12,409 nt of DNA from an uncultured Rhizobiaceae group bacterium (lineage in GTDB: Bacteria; Pseudomonadota; Alphaproteobacteria; Rhizobiales; Rhizobiaceae), in contig CAJQOR010000002.1 of NCBI GenBank assembly GCA_905479965.1, positions 1 to 12,409 of the forward strand. Direction: 5' to 3'. Below the pieces are notes generated by a model. That model saw only the letters and a program-made list of their open reading frames with translations. It was not told the DNA's origin and ran no database searches. Of the stretch, positions 6,598 through 12,409 are shown piece by piece (position 1 is the first letter of the stretch; each line of letters starts with the position of its first letter). Made by a program: the position numbers and the translations under genes.

Positions 6598-7434
6598 ATG
6601 TCAAATAGCCGAAAACTCACTATAATTGCCATACTAATTCTCGGTGCACTTGCATTATTCTGGTCGCTGAATACCGTAACGTCATCCATATTGGTTTCAA
6701 ACGTCAAAGCAATGAAAATGATGGACAGCATGTACTCTGTTTATCTCAACATGCAAAATGATGGTGCGCCTGATTTTATTACTGAAATCAAAGCAACAGA
6801 TCAAAATAATGCTTTTGTGATGGGTGCACATCCAACATTTGGTGTCGCGATTCCACAGGGTTCATCACCAAGTTTTTCATCTGATGGTGCGCATATCATG
6901 GTCAATGTTGGTTCCAATAGCTATGAGGTTGGTGAGTTTATTCCGCTTACCATTGCATTCAAAAATTCAAATCCTCAGCAGATCAAAGCCATCGTTCAAG
7001 ATCCTAATGCGTCGTCTGACAATATGGCCATGGGAGATGACGACCAAGACCAAGTCATGGGTCACGCTCAAATGGACCATTCAATGCACCAAATGGGGGT
7101 GGCAATAGAAATGGGGTCTGCTCAAAATCCTCCTAGTATTAGTATGAACGTAACGCAAAATGCAGACACTACTTGGTCTGTAAATCTGACGACACAAAAT
7201 TTCGAATTCTTTGAGCCGGAAACCGAACCGCTTGAACATAAAGACGGCCAAGGGCATGGGCACCTTTATTTAAATGGCTTAAAACTGCAACGCATGTATT
7301 CCACAAAGGCGACCATCGGCGCATTACCCGCTGGCCAACACATTATTTCTGTCACATTAAACAGCAATGACCACAGAGCGTTTTCAATCAATGGTGCACC
7401 TGTTTCGGCATCGTCTGAAATTATCGCCAATTAA
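6598..7434 (+). CDS. Membrane-anchored or secreted PCuAC-like copper-binding protein with Met/His-rich linker and extra C-terminal domain
   Basis: A 278-residue exported protein. Residues 7-25 form a hydrophobic signal sequence or anchor after a short basic start. About 45-135 resembles the PCuAC copper chaperone fold: VYLNMQNDG, then IPQGSSPSF, DGAHIMV with the HxM metal motif (His99, Met101), and VGEFIPLTIAFKN (111-123). The canonical first half of the copper site is altered: the loop is shorter, with Met75 and His78 where the family has H and M further apart. A linker (143-172) is packed with Met and His (MGHAQMDHSMHQM). The last part (about 190-270) is a separate beta-rich domain with GHGHLYLNG, LPAGQHIISVTLNSNDHR and INGAPVSA. 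I recall this pattern from small secreted proteins but know no function for it. The ATG at 6598 is preferred over an in-frame TTG at 6568 because it begins directly at the signal sequence. A periplasmic copper-handling role is inferred. Confidence 0.75.
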   Translation: MSNSRKLTIIAILILGALALFWSLNTVTSSILVSNVKAMKMMDSMYSVYLNMQNDGAPDFITEIKATDQNNAFVMGAHPTFGVAIPQGSSPSFSSDGAHIMVNVGSNSYEVGEFIPLTIAFKNSNPQQIKAIVQDPNASSDNMAMGDDDQDQVMGHAQMDHSMHQMGVAIEMGSAQNPPSISMNVTQNADTTWSVNLTTQNFEFFEPETEPLEHKDGQGHGHLYLNGLKLQRMYSTKATIGALPAGQHIISVTLNSNDHRAFSINGAPVSASSEIIAN

Positions 7435-7454
7435 TCTGAAAAACTGGAGGCACC

Positions 7455-8840
7455 ATGTCAAAGACTTCATTTATCAGTCTAAGCGATTTACGCGCAAAAT
7501 TCTCATCGGCAATGTCATTAATGTACCGGCAGGAAGTCCCCGCCTACGGCACATTGATGGACCTCGTTGCAAACGTAAATGATGCAACACTAAAGGCCGA
7601 TGAGGAACTTGCAAATACGCTGAAAACAACGAATGGACTTACGCGTATATCAGATGAACGACACGGCGCTATACGTCTTGGAACGGCAGCTGAATTAAAG
7701 TTAATCCGACGGGTGTTCAGCCAGATGGGTATGTACCCCGTTGGATATTACGATCTAAGCGTTGCGGGCATTCCGGTGCATTCAACCGCTTTTCGGCCCA
7801 TCGATGGAGGCGCACTTTCCATTAATCCATTTCGGATTTTTACATCGCTTTTGCGTCTTGATCTTATTGCGGATGAAACATTAAAAGCAGATGCGGAAGC
7901 TGTATTATCTCAACGGAATATTTTCACACAAAACGCCCTAGAAATGGTCAATCAAGCCGAACAACAGGGCGGTGTGTTAGACCACGATGCCGACAAATTT
8001 ATCAATGAGATATTGAAAACATTTAAATGGCACCCTGACGCCAATATCTCGCAGAAACTCTATGATCGCCTACATCATGAACATCGATTAATCGCAGATG
8101 TGGTTTCCTTTAAAGGCCCGCATATCAACCATTTAACCCCGCGCACATTAGACATTGATAAAGTGCAAAATTTAATGCCTTCACGCGATATTTCTCCAAA
8201 GGCTGTCATTGAAGGGCCACCCAGCCGAAAATGTCCAATTTTATTGCGCCAAACATCATTTAAAGCGCTTGAGGAACAGGTTGACTTTACCGATGTCAAA
8301 GGAGGTAAACATACAGCGCGATTTGGTGAAATTGAACAACGCGGCATAGCGCTGACCCCAAAAGGTCGAACGCTCTATGATCGATTGCTAACTGAGACAC
8401 GTAAGACATGCACACCTGCGCCTGATGGCTCTAATTCTGAGCAATATGTGAAGACTTTGCATACTGTATTTTCAGAGTTTCCCGATGATTGGGCAAGCAT
8501 ACGTGAGCAAGAATTGGCTTATTTTCACTACTCAACCTCCGAAACGACCGACAATAACAACGAACCATCTAGTGAGCCATTTGAAAAGCTCATCGCATCT
8601 GGAAAAATTCGCTTTGATCCAATTGTTTACGAAGATTTTCTTCCTGTCAGCGCAGCAGGCATATTTCAATCAAATCTTGGAGATAAGAAGACCGCAAATA
8701 TCGCACATAATTCCAATCAAGGACTTTTTGAAACACAGCTTGGTGCCAGCGTTCTTGATGAATTTGCCCATTATGCAGAATTGGAAAACAGCTCCAAGGC
8801 AAAATGCATGAAACTATTCAACATCAGTAATGAGCTTTAA
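7455..8840 (+). CDS. hglS: 2-oxoadipate dioxygenase/decarboxylase (DUF1338, HglS/YdcJ family)
   Basis: HglS is a non-haem iron enzyme that converts 2-oxoadipate, O2 and water to D-2-hydroxyglutarate and CO2, a cytoplasmic step linking lysine (2-aminoadipate) catabolism to central metabolism. The 461-residue protein has the length and layout of the Pseudomonas putida enzyme. The key positions fall at the residue numbers I recall for it: metal ligands His70 (ERHGAIRLG), His226 (GPHINHLTPRTLD) and Glu294 (RFGEIEQRG), plus substrate-binding Arg74. The backbone pair Val398-Ser399 lies in YEDFLPVSAAGIF (392-404), close to the P. putida Val-Ser pair. Nothing essential is missing. A GGAGG site lies four bases before the ATG, and the gene starts 20 bases after the PCuAC-like gene, so the two are probably co-transcribed. 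No other lysine-catabolic gene is in the window. Its 3' end overlaps the convergent araC-type gene by 17 bases. Confidence 0.93.
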   Translation: MSKTSFISLSDLRAKFSSAMSLMYRQEVPAYGTLMDLVANVNDATLKADEELANTLKTTNGLTRISDERHGAIRLGTAAELKLIRRVFSQMGMYPVGYYDLSVAGIPVHSTAFRPIDGGALSINPFRIFTSLLRLDLIADETLKADAEAVLSQRNIFTQNALEMVNQAEQQGGVLDHDADKFINEILKTFKWHPDANISQKLYDRLHHEHRLIADVVSFKGPHINHLTPRTLDIDKVQNLMPSRDISPKAVIEGPPSRKCPILLRQTSFKALEEQVDFTDVKGGKHTARFGEIEQRGIALTPKGRTLYDRLLTETRKTCTPAPDGSNSEQYVKTLHTVFSEFPDDWASIREQELAYFHYSTSETTDNNNEPSSEPFEKLIASGKIRFDPIVYEDFLPVSAAGIFQSNLGDKKTANIAHNSNQGLFETQLGASVLDEFAHYAELENSSKAKCMKLFNISNEL

Positions 8841-9873
8841 ATCGTTTTGGCAAAGTTTGCTGTGACACGGCAAACAACCGCGGTGTTGTTCCAGTCCAAC
8901 GTTTAAATGCGATATGAAAGTTTGCAGCTGAGGAAAAACCAGTTCGTTGCGACACTTCTTCAATAGTTTTGTGGCCATTGTGTAATTCTCGAATAGCAAT
9001 ATCTCGGCGCAAACCATCTTTAATTTCCTGAAAGGATGTTCCATCATCCTTTAAACGGCGCATTAAAGTTCGTGGCTCAAGTTTAAGCTCATCGGCCACA
9101 TAGGCCAGATTACAATCTTCCCAGGTTGAACGATATAAGATCTCACGAATCTGCAGCGTCCGCGTATTCTCATGCAAATTGGTAAAAATCCAATCCCGAG
9201 GTGCACGTTTTAAAAATTCAACGAGTTCTGTATCCGTGCGCCCCACAGGGCGCTGATGTTTGCCAAGCTCAAACGAGATGGCAGAATAACGGCGGTTAAA
9301 ATCAATCTGCGCAGCAAAGATCACATTGTAATCTTCTACAAAATCAGGTTCATCAAAAGCAAAATGAACAGATTGAACGGTAACTTCTCGCCCAGCCAGC
9401 CAAGACAATAAACCATGAGCTAATTTCAAAATCAGCAAATGCCCAAATCTTTGAACGCGTTGCTCACCGTCCGGTTTTAAAACCAGTTCATAAAGAGCGC
9501 CTTTATTCGTCAAGACAAACTGATAATCATCTAATAAGAGGTTCCAAAACGTTGAAAATTTGTACAAAGCTGACGGTAAAGTTTTTGCCTGACGAGCGGT
9601 TGTTAATAGATGTTGAAGCGCACGCACGCGCACAGGCCTTGACCAAAGCCCCATCATCTCATCGCCAGTTTCAATTGCTGCAATAGCATAAAGCCATACA
9701 ATCTGATCAAGCGTTACGCGTTGAAAGGGTTGACCATCGACATCAATTAAACCCGCCCGCTGCAAGAAAGAATCCAATTGTTCAGTGGAACAAATTCCAC
9801 TTAACGCATCCAACCAATCATCAATAAATAAAGATGAGACGGTCGCAACACGTGCTGATTGATAAATTTTCAT
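8824..9873 (-). CDS. AraC-family transcriptional regulator (arabinose-binding-like N-domain type)
   Basis: A 349-residue DNA-binding regulator. Residues about 15-200 match the long N-terminal sensing domain of the OruR/ArgR-like AraC subgroup, with weak internal motifs such as FGHLLILKLAHGLLSWLAG (143-161) and FAFDEP (171-176). The C-terminal two-helix-turn-helix domain spans about 250-335. Its first HTH is around YVADELKLEPRTLMRRLKDD (258-277), and the second is TIEEVSQRTGFSSAANFHIA (303-322), followed by FKRWTGTTPRLF. The gene is divergent from the acyl-CoA dehydrogenase gene, 113 bp away, so it most likely controls that operon, probably as an activator responding to a pathway acid or acyl-CoA. 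The start at 9873 lacks a good Shine-Dalgarno sequence, but no other in-frame ATG or GTG lies between the upstream stop and the conserved region. The effector is unknown. Confidence 0.9.
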   Translation of the reverse strand: MKIYQSARVATVSSLFIDDWLDALSGICSTEQLDSFLQRAGLIDVDGQPFQRVTLDQIVWLYAIAAIETGDEMMGLWSRPVRVRALQHLLTTARQAKTLPSALYKFSTFWNLLLDDYQFVLTNKGALYELVLKPDGEQRVQRFGHLLILKLAHGLLSWLAGREVTVQSVHFAFDEPDFVEDYNVIFAAQIDFNRRYSAISFELGKHQRPVGRTDTELVEFLKRAPRDWIFTNLHENTRTLQIREILYRSTWEDCNLAYVADELKLEPRTLMRRLKDDGTSFQEIKDGLRRDIAIRELHNGHKTIEEVSQRTGFSSAANFHIAFKRWTGTTPRLFAVSQQTLPKRFKAHY

Positions 9874-9891
9874 ACGCGCAAGATAATCGAA

Positions 9892-9920
9892 TTTGTCACT
9901 TTATAAAAGGATTTTGTCAC
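9892..9920 (+). promoter_or_regulatory. Two direct repeats spaced 21 bp, candidate AraC-type operator
   Basis: The octamer TTTGTCAC occurs at 9892-9899 and again, perfectly, at 9913-9920. The 21-bp period is two turns of B-DNA, so both copies face the same side. This is the usual arrangement of half-sites for AraC-family dimers, often placed just upstream of or overlapping the -35 region. It lies between the divergent regulator gene and the acyl-CoA dehydrogenase gene, 66 bases before the latter's ATG and 19 bases before the regulator's own start. It could therefore serve both activation and autoregulation. The repeat is seen directly; the binding protein is inferred. Confidence 0.55.
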
Positions 9921-9986
9921 ATAGAGTGTATTTTTGATTCAGAACATTAATAGTATGACATTATAGAATAATCGAAGAGGTCCTCA

Positions 9987-11771
9987 ATGGCTTATAAAGC
10001 ACCAATAGAAGATATCATGTTCAATATTGAGCATCTATCATCATGGGCTGAAGTCACTGAGCTTGAAACCTATTCAGACATTACCAGCCAGGATGCAGAA
10101 GCAGTCCTTGATGGTTTTGGACGGTTTTGCTCCGAAACGATCGCTGAATTAACAGCGATTGGTGATACTCAAGGATCCAAATTTGATGGCGAAAAGGTCA
10201 TTTTGCCGGATGCCTTTAAAACAGCTTATGATCAATTTGTAGAAATGGGCTGGCAAAGCCTACCGCACCCTACTTCTCATGGCGGGATGGGATTGCCGCG
10301 CGCATTAGGTGCTGCTGCAACTGAAATTTTAAATTCATCTGACATGAGTTTTGGGCTGTGCCCACTTTTAACCGATGGTGCCGTTGATGCATTAATGCTC
10401 ACAGGTTCGCAACAACAAAAAGACCTTTATCTAGAGCCGTTAATCTCAGGTCGTTGGTCAGGGACAATGAACCTGACCGAACCGCAAGCCGGCAGTGATT
10501 TAGGGCGAGTTCGCACAAAAGCGGTTAAAAAGCCCGATGGCACTTATGCGATTAGTGGCACAAAGATATACATCACCTATGGTGAACATGAATTATCAGA
10601 AAATATCATCCATCTAGTTCTTGCTCGAACACCAGATGCACCAGAAGGCCCAAAAGGACTAAGTCTCTTCATTGTGCCAAAATTTCATGTCAACGACGAT
10701 GGATCATTGGGTGAGCGAAACGCTGTAAACTGCATCAGCATTGAGCACAAACTCGGCATCAAAGCGAGCCCAACCGCCGTGCTTGAATATGAAAACGCGC
10801 ACGGCTTTTTGATTGGCGAAGAAAATCATGGCTTGCAGTATATGTTCACCATGATGATGAGTGCCCGGTTCTTGGTGGGCATTCAAGGTGTTGCAATTTC
10901 AGAACGCGCTTACCAACACGCGTTGGCCTATGCAAAGGATCGCGCACAAAGCCCTCCTGTTGATCGAACCACAAAAGAAGCTGTGGCAATTATCCAGCAC
11001 CCTGATGTCAGACGAATGCTTTTACGCATGCAAGGGTTGGTCGAAGGCGGTCGTGCTTTATCCATCGCTACCGCTGGCTGGTTGGATCTGGCAAAAAATG
11101 GCTCCGATGAACAAATAAAATCAGCCAAACCCATTGCGGAGTTTCTCGTCCCAATGGTGAAAAGTTTCTGCACAGAACGTTCATTAGAGGTTACCTCTCT
11201 TGGCGTACAGATCCATGGCGGCATGGGTTTTATCGAAGAAACGGGTGTTGCACAGTTTTATAGAGATGCACGTATTTTACCCATTTATGAAGGCACGACA
11301 GCAATCCAAGCAAATGATCTTTTAGGTCGTAAAATTCTGCGCGACAAAGGTGTGTTGGCCAAAGAATTTATGGCGTTGATCATCGAGACAGAAACAAAAC
11401 TTCAATCAGGAAATGACCAAGCAAGGATGTTTGCTGGTAATCTTGCAAACGCACGTTCGGCGTTTGAGAAGAGTATTGATTGGCTCATTAAAAAGGCACC
11501 CGATGATATTAACGCAGCCTATGCAGGTAGCGTTCCAATCTTGATGTTGGCGGGAAATCTGGCCGTTGGCTGGCAGCTAGGCAAATCTATTTTGGCAGCA
11601 CAAGCGCAAATCAAAGAGAATAATAATGTCGCATTTCATGCACAAAAAATCGCAACAGCATGTTTTTACGCACAACACATATTGGTGGAATGCGAATTAG
11701 AAAAAACACGCATCACCGAAGGTGCTGAAAGCATCTATAGCGATGCGCTTGAACACCTAACACCACAATGA
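9987..11771 (+). CDS. Acyl-CoA dehydrogenase, DmdC (3-methylmercaptopropionyl-CoA dehydrogenase) type
   Basis: An FAD-dependent flavoenzyme that oxidises an acyl-CoA to the 2,3-enoyl-CoA in the cytoplasm, passing electrons to ETF. At 594 residues it belongs to the long acyl-CoA dehydrogenase group, with an N-terminal leader (MAYKAPIEDIMFNIEHL), alpha-helical N-domain, beta-domain, catalytic C-domain and an extra C-terminal region after about 460. Visible motifs are MNLTEPQAGSDLG (161-173), GTKIYITYGEHEL (191-203), the LVLARTPDAPEGPKGLSLFIVPKF block (210-233), QIHGGMGFIEETG (408-420) and YEGTTAIQ (434-441), with catalytic Glu435 at the position used by DmdC enzymes. GAAGAGG six bases before the ATG sets the start. 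A DmdD-like crotonase gene follows after 38 bases. DmdC relatives also act on other short or medium acyl-CoAs, so the substrate, and hence the symbol dmdC, stays open. Confidence 0.9.
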   Translation: MAYKAPIEDIMFNIEHLSSWAEVTELETYSDITSQDAEAVLDGFGRFCSETIAELTAIGDTQGSKFDGEKVILPDAFKTAYDQFVEMGWQSLPHPTSHGGMGLPRALGAAATEILNSSDMSFGLCPLLTDGAVDALMLTGSQQQKDLYLEPLISGRWSGTMNLTEPQAGSDLGRVRTKAVKKPDGTYAISGTKIYITYGEHELSENIIHLVLARTPDAPEGPKGLSLFIVPKFHVNDDGSLGERNAVNCISIEHKLGIKASPTAVLEYENAHGFLIGEENHGLQYMFTMMMSARFLVGIQGVAISERAYQHALAYAKDRAQSPPVDRTTKEAVAIIQHPDVRRMLLRMQGLVEGGRALSIATAGWLDLAKNGSDEQIKSAKPIAEFLVPMVKSFCTERSLEVTSLGVQIHGGMGFIEETGVAQFYRDARILPIYEGTTAIQANDLLGRKILRDKGVLAKEFMALIIETETKLQSGNDQARMFAGNLANARSAFEKSIDWLIKKAPDDINAAYAGSVPILMLAGNLAVGWQLGKSILAAQAQIKENNNVAFHAQKIATACFYAQHILVECELEKTRITEGAESIYSDALEHLTPQ

Positions 11772-11809
11772 TTGAAATACGAGTTTTTAGTCTCAGAAAG
11801 ATTACATAA

Positions 11810-12409
11810 ATGTCGGAAATAAAAACCTTGCCGGAATATGAAAAGCTCAAGCTTGAAGTGCTGGACAATAATGTTTGTGTGCTTACGCTTAATCGCCCCG
11901 ACAAGCGAAATGCACTTGATGTTCAGTCAATTGAAGAGCTGTTGGACTTTTTCTCCAATACAGCAAAATTTGGTGTCCGTGCGGTCGTATTAGCAGGCGA
12001 AGGCGATCATTTTTGCGCAGGCCTTGATCTCATCGAACATTGGAAAGCTGATCGTAGTCCAGATGAATTTATGCATGTTTGCATGCGCTGGCACGAAGCT
12101 TTTAACAAGATGGAATATGGTGGTGTTCCAATCATTGCAGCACTTAAAGGTGCTGTCGTTGGCGGCGGGCTTGAACTTGCAAGCGCTGCCCACATTCGCG
12201 TTATCGATCAATCAACCTATTTTGCGCTTCCAGAAGGTCAACGCGGTATTTTCACAGGCGGCGGCGCAACTATTCGCGTCTCCGATATGATCGGTAAATC
12301 ACGCATGATTGATATGATCCTTATGGGACGTGTTTATCAGGGACAAGAAGCTGTCAATTTAGGGTTAGCGCAATATATCACTGAATGTTCAAGCTTAGAA
12401 AAAGCTATC
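11810..12409 (+). CDS. Crotonase-family enoyl-CoA hydratase, DmdD-like, cut at the window end
   Basis: Only the first 200 codons of an expected 260-280 are present. Crotonase-fold enzymes hydrate enoyl-CoAs; the DmdD branch also hydrolyses the thioester of methylthioacryloyl-CoA, releasing methanethiol and acetaldehyde. Motifs are [11 protein letters not shown] (27-37), the oxyanion-hole segment HFCAGLDL (67-74) and [18 protein letters not shown] (114-131) with Glu122. [15 protein letters not shown] (138-152) follows, with Glu142. Both catalytic glutamates of hydratases are present, one residue off the DmdD numbering I recall (Glu121/Glu141). The ALPEGxRGIFxGGG wording is closer to DmdD than to FadB-type hydratases. 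The start ATG is fixed by an in-frame TAA immediately before it; the ribosome-binding site is weak. It lies 38 bases after the acyl-CoA dehydrogenase and very likely shares its transcript. Confidence 0.87.
   Translation, partial: MSEIKTLPEYEKLKLEVLDNNVCVLTLNRPDKRNALDVQSIEELLDFFSNTAKFGVRAVVLAGEGDHFCAGLDLIEHWKADRSPDEFMHVCMRWHEAFNKMEYGGVPIIAALKGAVVGGGLELASAAHIRVIDQSTYFALPEGQRGIFTGGGATIRVSDMIGKSRMIDMILMGRVYQGQEAVNLGLAQYITECSSLEKAI

Noticed and set aside
1..12409. Mobile element, CRISPR array, tRNA/rRNA gene or defence system
   Set aside because: No transposase, integrase, terminal inverted repeats, regularly spaced repeats, tRNA-like sequence or toxin/nuclease-type gene was seen; base composition looks even across the window.

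Overview
The window looks like chromosomal DNA of an alphaproteobacterium, probably a marine or coastal one. This is inferred from protein style: a Tat-exported solute-binding protein, a liv-type transporter cassette, and an acyl-CoA dehydrogenase/crotonase pair resembling the roseobacter-type DmdC/DmdD enzymes. The DNA is moderately AT-rich throughout, and I see no insertion sequence, phage gene, tRNA, rRNA or CRISPR array. Coding density is high and no gene-free stretch exceeds about 115 bases.

Positions 1-4955 (all minus strand) hold one uptake cassette. In transcription order it is a Tat-signal periplasmic binding protein, two LivH/LivM permeases and two LivG/LivF ATPases, with the four distal genes nearly all overlapping. 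A nicotinamidase (pncA, cut by the window edge) follows 78 bp later with no obvious terminator between. The substrate cannot be read from the sequence. The pncA neighbour raises the possibility of an amide or nicotinamide-like compound, but this is only a hint.

Positions 5063-8840 are the least ordinary part. A polytopic membrane protein of the family often labelled 'fenitrothion hydrolase' (minus strand, signal peptide, histidines in its membrane helices) is divergent from a secreted or membrane-anchored protein. That second protein joins a PCuAC-like copper-chaperone domain, a Met/His-rich linker and a second beta-rich domain. Twenty bases after it comes hglS, a 2-oxoadipate dioxygenase/decarboxylase (DUF1338) of lysine catabolism that keeps all the expected active-site residues.

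Positions 8824-12409 hold an AraC-family regulator (minus strand, its 3' end overlapping that of hglS). It is divergent from an acyl-CoA dehydrogenase of the DmdC type and a crotonase resembling DmdD, which runs off the window. The 113-bp divergent promoter region carries two perfect 8-bp direct repeats spaced by exactly 21 bp, a good candidate AraC-type operator. The pair would oxidise an acyl-CoA to an enoyl-CoA and hydrate it. Whether this serves DMSP/methylmercaptopropionate breakdown or another acyl-CoA route depends on genes beyond the right edge.
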